DNA of 64,000 nucleotides from an uncultured Treponema sp. (GTDB taxonomy: Bacteria > Spirochaetota > Spirochaetia > Treponematales > Treponemataceae), in the NCBI GenBank assembly GCA_900319625.1, contig ONPD01000005.1, positions 1 through 64,000 of the forward strand, given 5' to 3'. The notes under the pieces are model-generated. The model was not told where the DNA came from. It saw only the letters and a program-made list of their open reading frames with translations, and ran no database searches. Each line of letters starts with the position of its first letter. Position 1 is the first letter of the stretch. A program made the translations under genes and the position numbers. Of this stretch, positions 6,846 to 15,759 are shown one piece after another.

Positions 6846-7459
6846 GCGGCAACTTAATAAACAGCAGGTTGCCGGACAAAAACTGGACACCGCACAGAAT
6901 AATTTTTACTCTTCTCTTTACCGCCGTTTCTATCGGAATAAATTATCTAGGTTCATTTCTGGCGGGATTGATTGCCTTTCCCCTTTATCTTGATTCAGTG
7001 ATGACGATTGCGGTAACTGCTTTGTGCGGACTTATACCGGGCTTAATATGCGCTTTTGGTTCAAATCTGCTTTTGTTCATTTTTGCACACACGGGAATCT
7101 TCTTTTCTGCATGTCATCTTTCTACCGCTTTAATTGCCTGGCTGGTTTTCCGCACTGAAAGAAAAAATCATCCTAACGAAAAACTTCTTTCCGCAGACAG
7201 CTTTATGTGGGCTGGATTTTTAGCCGCAATCAGCAATTCAATTATCGGCGACACAATTTCGACCTTTGTTTATGGTGCAAACACTTCAATTCCGCAGGTT
7301 GATAACGCCGTCCAGGGAATCTACGTTGTAATCAGAAGCCTGCCGGTTGCAGCATACATAGGCGGCACAATCACAAACTTTGTAGATAAGCTTGTATGTG
7401 CTACGATTTGCCTTTTTATTTATAGAGGCGTAAAGATAATACAAGTCAAACATAGCTAG
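6842..7459 (+). CDS. ECF-transporter S-component-like membrane protein
   Basis: 205 residues with about six hydrophobic segments. The pattern (YLGSFLAGLIAFPLYLDSVM, ...LCGLIPGLICAFGSNLL...) resembles substrate-binding S subunits of energy-coupling-factor transporters or the related membrane sensor domains. The ATG overlaps the TGA of the regulator (ATGA), so it is translationally coupled to a two-component system. No ECF ATPases or T component are nearby. Either it is an uptake subunit controlled by the system, sharing a module encoded elsewhere, or it supplies ligand sensing to the kinase; both are inference. Confidence 0.72.
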   Translation: MSGNLINSRLPDKNWTPHRIIFTLLFTAVSIGINYLGSFLAGLIAFPLYLDSVMTIAVTALCGLIPGLICAFGSNLLLFIFAHTGIFFSACHLSTALIAWLVFRTERKNHPNEKLLSADSFMWAGFLAAISNSIIGDTISTFVYGANTSIPQVDNAVQGIYVVIRSLPVAAYIGGTITNFVDKLVCATICLFIYRGVKIIQVKHS

Positions 7460-7557
7460 CAGAAGTCCAGAAGTTCTGGCCCGGCAGCATAATGAATTGC
7501 ATCGCAGCTTAGCTTTGTTATGTCACCTTAGATAATTTTGATTTTTCCCATAATGGC

Positions 7558-8580
7558 TTATTGCTGCTTTTTCATCATCACCTTACGGTTTGTGAAGTGA
7601 ATAATAGAGAAGAACATTGTCTGTAAAATCATTGTTTCTGCAAGAAGAGCAGATGCCTTGTGACGTTCAAGAAGGGTTGCCACAATTACGCTGATACATA
7701 CAAGCACCTGTATACAGTCAATAAGAATAAGAGCCTTATATTTTGAATAATTCAGATTCAAAAGCTTATGATGAAGATGCGACCGATCACCTACCATAAT
7801 AGGCTTTTTATCACGAATTCGGCGCCAGATTGCGGCTATTGTATCAAATACAGGAAATGATGTTAAAACAATCATTACCATAAATTTATTAAATTCTATG
7901 TCTCTTGATGCAGGATAAAGCGGAAGAATAGCTATCATAAAACCAAGAAACTGACTTCCGCAGTCTCCCATAAAGATTTTTGCAGGCGGTTTATTAAAAA
8001 GCAGGAAGCCTGTAATTGCTGCGGCAAAAATAAAACTTAAGCCGGCAATCTGATTTTTTGTAAGAAGATGAATTATTCCGATTGTCATACCTACAGTCCA
8101 TGACAAGGAACCGCACAATCCATCCATACCGTCAATAAGGTTATAGGCATTGATGAGTCCGAGAATCCACAAAAAAGTAATTAAATAACTCAGAGCCACA
8201 GGAAGCTGCCAGTTGAAAATCTGTGTAAAGCGGTAATTATTGAACATAACGATTCCGCAGGCAGTCAATTGTGCAGCAAGTTTTACGCTCGCATGAAAAT
8301 TCAGAATATCATCAAAAAAAGCAAAAACAAAAACGATGAGGGCAGCAACAAGTACAGGAAGATTTGCCATAAGGCTTATACTTGTATTAGATTTCAGATA
8401 CAATCCGGCTGAAATAAAAAATGCTAAGGCAATTCCAATACCGCCAAGGCGAGGAATATTTCCTGAATGGATTTTTCTTGCATTTGTATAATCATATAGC
8501 GAAAGTTTTTCGCAGATTTTTATAATCAAAGGCATTGAAAGTGCAGAAAGCACAAATGCCAGAATAATAAACAAACTCAT
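7558..8580 (-). CDS. WecA/TagO-like undecaprenyl-phosphate sugar-1-phosphate transferase
   Basis: 340 residues with ~10 membrane segments. It shows the MraY/WecA family signature: IPRLGGIGIAL, an FFDDILN Asp pair, NLIDGMDGL, KIFMGDCGSQFLG, and the cytoplasmic loop GDRSHLHHKLL with the family's HxHH-type histidines. The enzyme moves a HexNAc-1-phosphate from UDP-sugar to undecaprenyl phosphate, the first step in assembling a surface glycan. The nucleotide sugar cannot be told from sequence. A TATCAT box seven bases before the ATG, with AAGG touching the ATG, suggests a very short leader. It converges with the membrane protein at 6842-7459. Confidence 0.88.
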   Translation of the reverse strand: MSLFIILAFVLSALSMPLIIKICEKLSLYDYTNARKIHSGNIPRLGGIGIALAFFISAGLYLKSNTSISLMANLPVLVAALIVFVFAFFDDILNFHASVKLAAQLTACGIVMFNNYRFTQIFNWQLPVALSYLITFLWILGLINAYNLIDGMDGLCGSLSWTVGMTIGIIHLLTKNQIAGLSFIFAAAITGFLLFNKPPAKIFMGDCGSQFLGFMIAILPLYPASRDIEFNKFMVMIVLTSFPVFDTIAAIWRRIRDKKPIMVGDRSHLHHKLLNLNYSKYKALILIDCIQVLVCISVIVATLLERHKASALLAETMILQTMFFSIIHFTNRKVMMKKQQ

Positions 8581-8661
8581 CCTTACTATGATAAAGTGAA
8601 ATCAATGTGAAATCAAGTGGGCGCTTTCCTATATATTTTGACGGATTGTAAAAATCTAGTG

Positions 8662-8667
8662 TATAAT
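8662..8667 (+). promoter_or_regulatory. -10 box nine bases before a start codon
   Basis: TATAAT at 8662-8667, then TAAAGAAGT, then the ATG at 8677. The 5' leader would be about two bases. Confidence 0.5.
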
Positions 8668-8676
8668 TAAAGAAGT

Positions 8677-10158
8677 ATGAGCAAGAAAGTTTTTGTTATC
8701 GGAGCAGGAATATCAGGCTTAAGTGCGGGAATCTATGCAGCAAGATGCGGATTTGACGTCACAATTTTTGAGCAGCACCTTACTTTTGGCGGACTCAGTA
8801 CAAGCTGGAGCCGCAAAGGCTACTATTTTGAAGGCGGTATGCACTGGCTTACAGGCTCTTCTCCAAAAATGCCTCTTTATGACATATGGAAAGAATTAGG
8901 CGCCCTCAAAGAAAACAATCCTATTGAAAACAGAGATCCCTACTACGTTTACAAAAACGGCGATAAAACGCTCTATATGTGGCGTGATTTAGACAAGCTC
9001 TGTAATCAGCTTTTGGAGTTTGCACCGGAAGATAAAAAGATGATTAAGAAGTTCCGTAAGGATGTAAAATCACTTCTTGGCGTTCATCTTGTAGTAAATG
9101 ACATAATGGGATTAAAGGCTAAAAATCCCCGTCATCCTGGCCTTGGTGAACTTCTTAAAATGGCACCGGCAGGCCTCAACTATGCCCGCCTTGTAAATAT
9201 GAGCTACGAGGAATACGTAAATCAGTTTAAAAATCCTGATGTACGCCACCTTCTGATGGGCTCAATCGGTTACCGCTACAACGCAATGAGTTTTATCTAT
9301 ACTATTGCAAGCTTTGCAAGTGGTGACTGCGGATATCCGGCAGGCGGTTCTGTAACAATGGGACAGAATATGCTGGATACTTACAAAGCACTTGGCGGAA
9401 AAATCGAATTCAGAAAGAAAATCGAAAATATTGAACTCGACGGCGCCGGCAAAGTTACGGGCGTAAAAATTGACGGACAGGACCTTGCCTGCGATGCTGT
9501 AATCGTTAGTCAGGATATGAGAAATGCAATCGACACTCTTTTTGATAAGATGATTGATAATCCTGTCGCAAACAAAATCCGAAAAAATGTGGTTACCGAG
9601 CAGAACGTTTTTGTCTGTGCCGGAGTAAAAGCCGATTTGAATCATCTTCCAAAAGCGATTGTTTTCCCTCTTGAAGAGCCCTTTGAAATCGCTGGTGTAA
9701 AATTCAATGAATTCCGAATTTACAACTATGCAAGCTTTGCGGGACGTGCCCCTGAAGGTGGAAGCGCAATCACAAGCCTTTTCCTTGGTCCTTCATATTA
9801 TTACTGGAAAAAAGCAAAGGAAGACGGAACTTACAAGGCAAAAAAACAGGAACTTGCAGACCGTTTTGTTGAAGTGCTTGCAAAATACATTCCTGAAACA
9901 AAGGACAAGGTTGAACTTGTTGATATTGCGACCCCTTGCACTTACGAGCGCTACTGCTCAAGCTTTGAAGGCAGCTGGATGAGTGTATGGGAAAAAGGCA
10001 CAAAGCAGTATAACTACCCGCAGAAGCTTCCTGGAATTCACGGAGTTTATTTTGCAGGTCAGAGAACTATGATGCCGGGCGGACTTCCAATTGCGGCTTA
10101 CTCAGGTCGTATCGCAGTCCAGCTTTTATGCCGCGATACAGGAACTCTATTTGTATAA
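8677..10158 (+). CDS. FAD-dependent oxidoreductase, phytoene-dehydrogenase/CrtI-like
   Basis: 493 residues. The N-terminal dinucleotide-binding motif VIGAGISGLSAGIYAARCGFD is followed by an acidic residue in IFEQ, and the C-terminus carries the FAD-contact region GVYFAGQRTMMPGGLPIAAYSGR. This is the COG1233 family (carotenoid desaturases, retinol saturases and related flavoproteins). No carotenoid genes are adjacent, so the substrate is unknown; many anaerobes carry such orphans. It is monocistronic, ending in a hairpin terminator at 10164-10205. Confidence 0.82.
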   Translation: MSKKVFVIGAGISGLSAGIYAARCGFDVTIFEQHLTFGGLSTSWSRKGYYFEGGMHWLTGSSPKMPLYDIWKELGALKENNPIENRDPYYVYKNGDKTLYMWRDLDKLCNQLLEFAPEDKKMIKKFRKDVKSLLGVHLVVNDIMGLKAKNPRHPGLGELLKMAPAGLNYARLVNMSYEEYVNQFKNPDVRHLLMGSIGYRYNAMSFIYTIASFASGDCGYPAGGSVTMGQNMLDTYKALGGKIEFRKKIENIELDGAGKVTGVKIDGQDLACDAVIVSQDMRNAIDTLFDKMIDNPVANKIRKNVVTEQNVFVCAGVKADLNHLPKAIVFPLEEPFEIAGVKFNEFRIYNYASFAGRAPEGGSAITSLFLGPSYYYWKKAKEDGTYKAKKQELADRFVEVLAKYIPETKDKVELVDIATPCTYERYCSSFEGSWMSVWEKGTKQYNYPQKLPGIHGVYFAGQRTMMPGGLPIAAYSGRIAVQLLCRDTGTLFV

Positions 10159-10163
10159 CCTTA

Positions 10164-10205
10164 AAAAACCTGATTTTTCGTTAAATAACAAAAAATTAGG
10201 TTTTT
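10164..10205 (+). terminator. Hairpin terminator after the oxidoreductase
   Basis: AAAAACCTGATTTTT (10164-10178) pairs, with one mismatch, with AAAAATTAGGTTTTT (10191-10205), and a T-rich run follows. It overlaps the promoter region of the next gene. Confidence 0.6.
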
Positions 10206-10224
10206 GTTATTTTTAAAGCTGTGG

Positions 10225-10230
10225 TATAAT
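10225..10230 (+). promoter_or_regulatory. -10 box of the small membrane protein gene
   Basis: TATAAT at 10225-10230. TTGTTA at 10204-10209 could be a -35 at a short 15-bp spacing. The start ATG is at 10258 with GAGG eight bases before it, so this gene has a conventional leader, unlike its upstream neighbour. Confidence 0.55.
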
Positions 10231-10257
10231 TTAAATACTATAAAAACGAGGAAAAAA

Positions 10258-10689
10258 ATGGGAAAGAAATTATTAAACGGTAGTCTTCTTTATTTTATTG
10301 GAATGGCTCTGGTTATTGTAGGCCTTCTGCTTCCGATTGTAAAAGTAATGGGACAAACTCCAAATGCTTTTAAATTCCTTGATATGAAGAACTTCGGTAC
10401 AACAACAGTTGCCATTCTTCTTATTTTGATTGGTGCAGCATTAGGTATCCTTTTTTCATTAATCAACAAACTATCTGCAAAATCAAATAAATTGATTGCA
10501 CTTGCAATAACACTTGCAGGTGGAGTAATTCTCCTTCTTCTTTTCACCGGGATTCTTAGTGACAGTTCTTTGGGTGGAAAAATTATGCGTGCCGCAGGAA
10601 AAAGTTTTATTAAGCACGCATATATCGGTTTTTATGTAATTCTTGTCGGCTGGCTTGCTGCAATCTACGGCTGGCTCACAGGAAACTAA
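10258..10689 (+). CDS. Small four-helix membrane protein, unknown function
   Basis: 143 residues from the ATG at 10258, which has a GAGG site; the open frame extends further upstream but only through the promoter. Four hydrophobic segments are visible: FIGMALVIVGLLLPIV, TVAILLILIGAALGILFSLI, LAITLAGGVILLLLFTGIL and YIGFYVILVGWLAAIYG. No catalytic motif or known family is seen. It stands alone between two terminators. Three consecutive hairpins follow it (10708-10793). Confidence 0.72.
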   Translation: MGKKLLNGSLLYFIGMALVIVGLLLPIVKVMGQTPNAFKFLDMKNFGTTTVAILLILIGAALGILFSLINKLSAKSNKLIALAITLAGGVILLLLFTGILSDSSLGGKIMRAAGKSFIKHAYIGFYVILVGWLAAIYGWLTGN

Positions 10690-10707
10690 TTAATTTGATA
10701 ATTCATT

Positions 10708-10799
10708 AGGAAATCGTACGGATGTACGTTTTCCTTGGCAAGTTTACCACTTGCGAATTAGGAGGTTTAGGCTGTCGGGTTTACCCGATAGCCTTTTTT
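10708..10799 (+). terminator. Block of three hairpins ending in a strong terminator
   Basis: Stem 1 pairs 10708-10719 with 10724-10735 (AGGAAATCGTAC / GTACGTTTTCCT, one mismatch). Stem 2 pairs GCAAGT (10738-10743) with ACTTGC (10749-10754). Stem 3 pairs GGCTGTCGGG (10770-10779) with CCCGATAGCC (10784-10793), followed by six T. Stem 3 is a textbook intrinsic terminator. The first two are unnecessary for termination and may form part of a structured 3' UTR or a small RNA. Confidence 0.72.
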
Positions 10800-10815
10800 A
10801 TTTAACGAAAGTTCT

Positions 10816-12612
10816 TCATTTCTGGATGCAGCCACGGAAATCATCAAGAGTCTTGTATCCCTTGCGTTTCATAAAAGCTGCAAGCCCGTCAACAATTTCT
10901 ACCATAGCAAGAGGATTTACGAAGGTCGCAGTGCCTACTTCCAGCGCCGCTGCCCCCGCCATAATAAATTCAACTGCATCCTGCCAGCTGGCAATGCCGC
11001 CGATAGCGATCACCGGCACGCGCTGATTTTCCGGCAGCTTATTGATTGCTTCTACCAGTTCATAAACCAGTCGAACGGCAATCGGGCGGACAGCAGGACC
11101 GCCTACTCCGGCCTTTACCTTTTCAAAAACAGGAACTCCGCGTTCAATATCTACTGCGATTCCCTGGAAGGAGTTACAAAGGCTGATTCCCTGGGCGCCA
11201 GCTTTAATACATTCCATTGCAACGCCGATTAAATCCGGTGCCTGAGGCGTGAGCTTTACGACAAGCGGCTTTGAAGTTGCGGCTCGAACAGCGCGGACAA
11301 CATCCCCTGCCGCAGAACAGGTCATTCCAAAGGCTGCGCCGCCGGCACTTACGTTAGGGCAGGAAATATTCAGCTCAATCATAGGAACGTTAGTTTTATC
11401 AAGAAGTTTTGCGCCTTCAACGTAAGTTTCTAAGGAAGAGCCGGAAAGATTTGCAATTGAGACAGGCTTCAAAGCCATCATCTGAGGAAGTTCATTTTCT
11501 ATAAAGTGAGGAATTCCCGGATTCTGAAGGCCGATTGAGTTCATAAGGCCGGCAGGTGTTTCCCAGAGGCGGATTCCGTCATTTCCCTGACGGGGCTCAA
11601 GGGTAAGTCCCTTGCTTGCAATGCCTCCAAGACGGTTTACGTCAAAAACCGACTGATATTCAGTTCCAAAACCAAAGGCCCCGGAAGATCCGATTACAGG
11701 ATTTTCAAAGTGAACGCCCGCAATATTTACGCTTAAATCAGGCTCTTCGTCCTGGGCTAAAGGCTGACGGCGAGGCTGAACCTTAATTCCGCCAACAGAA
11801 TCAGATTTTTCAAAAATCAAAATGCTTCCGTCAAAAATTGGGCCATCCTTACAGCAGCGAAGCTTTCCATTTGTAGTTGGAATTACGCAGCCAAGACAGA
11901 CTCCGGCACCGCAGGCCATTCGCGCTTCCATACTGAGCCAGCAGAGAACTCCGGCTTCGCGGCAAACGCCCTGAATATAAGCCAGCATAGGTGTCGGACC
12001 GCAGGCGTAAACAACCTCGTAGCCGCGTTCGCGGATTGTAGCAGCAGTGAAGGCGGCGCTCAGCATTCCATGAACGCCAACCGAACCGTCATCAGTTGTA
12101 ATAGTAAGATTTGCAGGCTTAATGAAATCAAGTCCGTAGGAACCGCTCTTAAAAGAAGCAAAAAAATCATAAGAAGCTTCCGGAAGGGATTCTGCAAAGC
12201 CGGCAACCGGAGCAACTCCGATTCCTCCTCCGATAATGCAGACTTTTTTTCCGGCAGGCTCTTCAAAGCGGTTTCCGCAGGGGCCTAAAAGATTAATTCT
12301 GTCTTTTAACTGCAGGTCACAGAGCTCGCGGGTTCCCTGGCCTTTAAGCAGAATCAAAAACCAGACTTCAAGGTCTCCGTCTTTATTTACTTCGCTGTGA
12401 TAAACGCTGATAGGACGGGGAAGCAGAAAATTACTGCGTTCTGCGTGCAGCATAAAAAACTGCCCGGCAAGCGGCTGCGGACAATCAGATGACATAACAA
12501 CCTTGAGAAGGCTTACACTGCCCTCCGGCACAGCACCGTCAACAGACCTATTAAAAGAAACAATACCCTTGCTGTAAACCGGCAGCGGATTTCCGTGACA
12601 ATCTTTAATCAT
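10816..12612 (-). CDS. PyrK-PyrD fusion (dihydroorotate dehydrogenase 1B), copy A
   Basis: About 598 residues from the ATG at 12612, which has GGGGGCT upstream; an ATG at 12636 lacks a ribosome site. Numbering below is from the 12636 start. The first ~290 residues are PyrK: RPISVYH for FAD, GGGIGVAP, and the [2Fe-2S] cysteines in MACGAGVCLGC (C242, C247, C250) with C261/C262. From ~300 it is class 1 dihydroorotate dehydrogenase: GLTLEPRQGN, GLMNSIGLQNPG and ELNISCPNVS with the catalytic Cys426. The two subunits of the NAD-linked 1B enzyme are normally separate, so this is a fusion. It lies 37 bases (from this start) after a paralogous fusion and is presumably its operon partner. Confidence 0.88.
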   Translation of the reverse strand: MIKDCHGNPLPVYSKGIVSFNRSVDGAVPEGSVSLLKVVMSSDCPQPLAGQFFMLHAERSNFLLPRPISVYHSEVNKDGDLEVWFLILLKGQGTRELCDLQLKDRINLLGPCGNRFEEPAGKKVCIIGGGIGVAPVAGFAESLPEASYDFFASFKSGSYGLDFIKPANLTITTDDGSVGVHGMLSAAFTAATIRERGYEVVYACGPTPMLAYIQGVCREAGVLCWLSMEARMACGAGVCLGCVIPTTNGKLRCCKDGPIFDGSILIFEKSDSVGGIKVQPRRQPLAQDEEPDLSVNIAGVHFENPVIGSSGAFGFGTEYQSVFDVNRLGGIASKGLTLEPRQGNDGIRLWETPAGLMNSIGLQNPGIPHFIENELPQMMALKPVSIANLSGSSLETYVEGAKLLDKTNVPMIELNISCPNVSAGGAAFGMTCSAAGDVVRAVRAATSKPLVVKLTPQAPDLIGVAMECIKAGAQGISLCNSFQGIAVDIERGVPVFEKVKAGVGGPAVRPIAVRLVYELVEAINKLPENQRVPVIAIGGIASWQDAVEFIMAGAAALEVGTATFVNPLAMVEIVDGLAAFMKRKGYKTLDDFRGCIQK

Positions 12613-12649
12613 TTTTAGCCCCCATTTTGGGGACATTGTAGCAGATTTT

Positions 12650-14617
12650 TTAATTTATGCACACGCTGTCTGAAGAGGAAGCGCTGACATTTGAACCGCA
12701 GAGGTTTGAAACAATCGGCTTGTCGGCAAGAATCATGCTCTTGAGCTCTGCATATTTTGCCCGCTCGTCGCCAGGGCCCAGCACAGTCGGATGTTTTACC
12801 TGGGCAATTCCCCGCATTTCCTCCAGATTGTGATAACCGTGAGTTTTCATAAAGGTACGGAGGCCATTTACAACGTCGATTGCAACATTCGGATTGGTAA
12901 ACTTTGCCTGACCAATTTCAATTGCACTCGCACCCGCCATGATAAACTCAACTGCATCCTGCCAGGTTGAAATACCGCCAATTCCCACAACCGGGATTCG
13001 CTGTTCAGGCGGCAGCTTGTTAATTTCTTCCACAACGTCGTAAACAATGCGCAGGGCAAGAGGCTTAAGACCAGGTCCTGAATATCCTGCATGAACGTTA
13101 TTAAAGAAAGGCTTTCCTTTTTCTATGTCGATTGCAACGCCGTGAACCATATTTATCATGCTGAGGGCGTCGGCACCGGCTTTAATGCAGGCAAGTGCAA
13201 TAGGGCGATTGTCGGGCGCGTTAGGAGAAAGTTTTACCATCAAAGGCTTTTTGGTTACGGCGCGGACAGAACTTACGCAGTAGTAGGCAGTATCAGGGCT
13301 GAGTCCCCAGGCAAGTCCGGCAGCTTTTACATTAGGACAGGAAATATTCAGCTCAATCATATCGCAGTCGGTTTTATCCAGAAGTTTTGCACCTTCTACA
13401 TAAGATTCAATGTCGCTTCCGGCAAGATTTGCAATTACAACAGGACCAAGACCAATCATACCCGGCAGGAGTTCTTTTATAAAAGTCGGGATTCCGGGAT
13501 TCTGAAGTCCGATTGAGTTCATGTTACCACCTGCAACTTCAAGACTGCGCTCACCGTGGTTTCCCTCTCGAGGCTCAAAGGTACAACCTTTAGAAGCAAT
13601 TCCGCCCCAGGCCGCAACGTCACTTACCCCGCGGAAGTTCTGTCCAAAGGCAAAGGTGCCGGCAGAGGCGATGGTAGGATTTTTAAAGTGCACTCCCGCA
13701 ATCTTTACAGACAAATCCGGTTCATCCTCCTTCTGCAACGGCAAGCGGCGGCGGTAAGGCTTTTCAAAGATGATTTTAGAAGCGTCAAAAACAGGACCGT
13801 CCTTACAGCAGCGTTTAAGACCTTCTGTAGTTTCAAGGGTACAGCCAAGGCAGGCACCAAGACCGCAGAGCATTCTGTGTTCCATGCTGATATAGCATTT
13901 AATTCCAAGATCTTCTGCAAGGGCTTTTACATAAACAAGGGCGGGAGTCGGGCCGCAGGCAAGAATCAGCTCGTATCCGGCCTCTTTTACCGCTTCTTTA
14001 GAAAGGGCACAAGGCAGCATTCCCTGAATTCCGCAGGAACCGTCATCAGTTGTGATTGCAAGCTTATTTGCCCTTACATGTTCAAGCCCGTAAGAGCCAG
14101 ATTTAAAGGCAGCATAAAAATCATAAGAGCCGTCCGGCAGGCTGTGGGCAAGATTTGCAACCGGTGCAACGCCGATTCCGCCTCCCACAATACAGATTTT
14201 TGCCTTACCCGGATTTTTGCTGGCAAGAGCCTGACACTCTTCAACAGGCCATGGAGTGCCCAAAGGGCCGATTACAGAAATATCATCCCAGAGAGTCATG
14301 TGACAGAGCTCCCCGGTTCCGCGGCCTTTTTCCAGCATCAAAAACTGAACTGTAACCTTCTTTTTACCCTCATTATTGGTCCATTCTTCTGCGTGGTAAA
14401 CGCTGATAGGGCGGTTATAGTTTACAGCTGATTTTGCAGAGCGGATCAGGTAAAACTGTCCGGATTTAGGCGAAAGCTGAGTCGGTCGTTCAAGTTCTAT
14501 TGTTGTCTGCAAGAGATAAACATTAGGCTGACCTTCAACTTTTTCCAGGCGCTCAACCTTAGTGTTTCCAAAAAACAATAAACCCTTTCCATTCTCATCG
14601 ATTTCGGCTAAATCCAT
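12650..14617 (-). CDS. PyrK-PyrD fusion (dihydroorotate dehydrogenase 1B), copy B
   Basis: 655 residues. PyrK part about 1-285: NRPISVYH, GGGIGVAP, and CGLGACLGC (C251, C256, C259) with C270/C271. PyrD part from ~300: GCTFEPREGN, NMNSIGLQNPG, ELNISCPNVK with catalytic Cys427, and a C-terminal tail of ~45 residues not present in copy A. AGGAG lies ten bases upstream of the ATG. Both copies keep every active-site motif I can check, so both may be active, or one may have shifted substrate or partner. It follows pyrF and a terminator, so it is transcribed separately from pyrF, probably from the 14640-14700 region. Confidence 0.88.
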   Translation of the reverse strand: MDLAEIDENGKGLLFFGNTKVERLEKVEGQPNVYLLQTTIELERPTQLSPKSGQFYLIRSAKSAVNYNRPISVYHAEEWTNNEGKKKVTVQFLMLEKGRGTGELCHMTLWDDISVIGPLGTPWPVEECQALASKNPGKAKICIVGGGIGVAPVANLAHSLPDGSYDFYAAFKSGSYGLEHVRANKLAITTDDGSCGIQGMLPCALSKEAVKEAGYELILACGPTPALVYVKALAEDLGIKCYISMEHRMLCGLGACLGCTLETTEGLKRCCKDGPVFDASKIIFEKPYRRRLPLQKEDEPDLSVKIAGVHFKNPTIASAGTFAFGQNFRGVSDVAAWGGIASKGCTFEPREGNHGERSLEVAGGNMNSIGLQNPGIPTFIKELLPGMIGLGPVVIANLAGSDIESYVEGAKLLDKTDCDMIELNISCPNVKAAGLAWGLSPDTAYYCVSSVRAVTKKPLMVKLSPNAPDNRPIALACIKAGADALSMINMVHGVAIDIEKGKPFFNNVHAGYSGPGLKPLALRIVYDVVEEINKLPPEQRIPVVGIGGISTWQDAVEFIMAGASAIEIGQAKFTNPNVAIDVVNGLRTFMKTHGYHNLEEMRGIAQVKHPTVLGPGDERAKYAELKSMILADKPIVSNLCGSNVSASSSDSVCIN

Positions 14618-14702
14618 AAATTGTACACTCCTGTATTAATATTTTTTTACACCAAACTACTAGGTTGTAGGTTAGTTCCAGTATTAATATAATAATAAAA
14701 AC

Positions 14703-14729
14703 CCTGTTAGTTAAAACTAACTTTACAGG
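14703..14729 (-). terminator. Terminator of pyrF
   Basis: On the minus strand CCTGTAAAGTTAGT pairs with ACTAACAGG (a small bulge on one side) and TTTTTATT follows. It separates pyrF from the PyrK-PyrD genes. Confidence 0.65.
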
Positions 14730-14754
14730 ATTTTATGGATTTTTACAATAATCT

Positions 14755-15696
14755 TTATAATTCTGCCTTAGCCTTGAGTAAATCATCCTTACTGAAGATA
14801 CTTGCCCTTACAGCGGCAGAAACGATATCTTCCATCGTAAGCTTTCCGGCTTCGCGGGCTGCAGCAATTTTCTCATCCTTTTTCCAGGCACAGAGAATTC
14901 CGCGGGAAGAGTTTACTGTTCCACCAGCCTTATCAAGCAAGGTTGCGGCAATGCGGGCAGCTCCACCCTGAGCTCCGTAGCCGGGAATTAAAAAGAAGAT
15001 TTCAGGATATTTATCACGAATCCATCTTGCATCAGATTCCTGGGTAGCACCGACAACAGCGCCCATAACACCGCAGGTCTGATCAGGATAAAAGGCCTTA
15101 AACTCATCGCTGATTCTGGCAAGTTCATCACCTACGCGTTCAAGCAAAAGTCCGCCATCGCGGCCGTCTTCTCCTGCAAGCTTCTGATGCTCAATATCAA
15201 CCATACCAGGATTTGAAGTACACAATAAAACAAAACCACCTTTTCCGCCTTTTTCCGGACTACACCATTCGGTAAAAGGCTTAAGGGTATCAAAGCCCAT
15301 ATATGGATTTACGGTAATCAAATCAGTTTCAAAATCGCCGCTGAAGTGGGCACGGGCATAAGCCCCGGCAGTAGCCGCAATATCACCGCGCTTAATGTCA
15401 GAAATAGCAACAAGACCAGACTCGCGCACAGCCTGCAAAGTCTCTGAGAAAACCTTCATTCCCTCAATTCCCATAGCTTCGTAATAAGCAATCTGAACCT
15501 TAAAACAGCAGGCAGCCTTTTCTGCGGCAACAGCTTTAATCAAAGCCTTGTTGAAGGCGAGCACTGCCTGAGCCGGCGATTCATACTGACTAAGGATATT
15601 TTCCGGAATATAAGAAGGATCTGTATCCAGACCAACGCAAAGAGGACCATTTTTAAGCGCAAGTTCCTGAAGGCGCTGCATATTGTGTTTATTCAT
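14755..15696 (-). CDS. pyrF: Orotidine 5'-phosphate decarboxylase, type 2
   Basis: 313 residues, the length of the long (type 2) OMP decarboxylases. The start of the barrel, PLCVGLDTDPSYIP, and the catalytic stretch VAISDIKRGDIAATAGAYA (the Asp-Lys-Asp array) are present, as is QGGAARIAA near the phosphate site. It makes UMP from OMP, the last step of the pathway served by the two PyrK-PyrD proteins downstream and PyrE at 47078. A TATATT box ends six bases before the ATG with no Shine-Dalgarno, so it is probably leaderless. Confidence 0.93.
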   Translation of the reverse strand: MNKHNMQRLQELALKNGPLCVGLDTDPSYIPENILSQYESPAQAVLAFNKALIKAVAAEKAACCFKVQIAYYEAMGIEGMKVFSETLQAVRESGLVAISDIKRGDIAATAGAYARAHFSGDFETDLITVNPYMGFDTLKPFTEWCSPEKGGKGGFVLLCTSNPGMVDIEHQKLAGEDGRDGGLLLERVGDELARISDEFKAFYPDQTCGVMGAVVGATQESDARWIRDKYPEIFFLIPGYGAQGGAARIAATLLDKAGGTVNSSRGILCAWKKDEKIAAAREAGKLTMEDIVSAAVRASIFSKDDLLKAKAEL

Positions 15697-15723
15697 GGCT
15701 CAAATATATCAAAAATCATCAGA

Positions 15724-15752
15724 TTGAAATAGACTTTTTTCTATTGTAGAAT
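15724..15752 (+). promoter_or_regulatory. Sigma-70 promoter of the hydrolase gene
   Basis: TTGAAA (15724-15729), a 17-bp spacer, then TAGAAT (15747-15752). The ATG is at 15760, seven bases after the -10, so transcription would start at or within a base or two of the start codon. Confidence 0.65.
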
Positions 15753-15759
15753 ATATAAA

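Noticed and set aside
13556-14431. Plus-strand 291-codon open frame opposite PyrK-PyrD
   Set aside because: It is the mirror of a highly biased coding region, with no ribosome site or recognisable protein.
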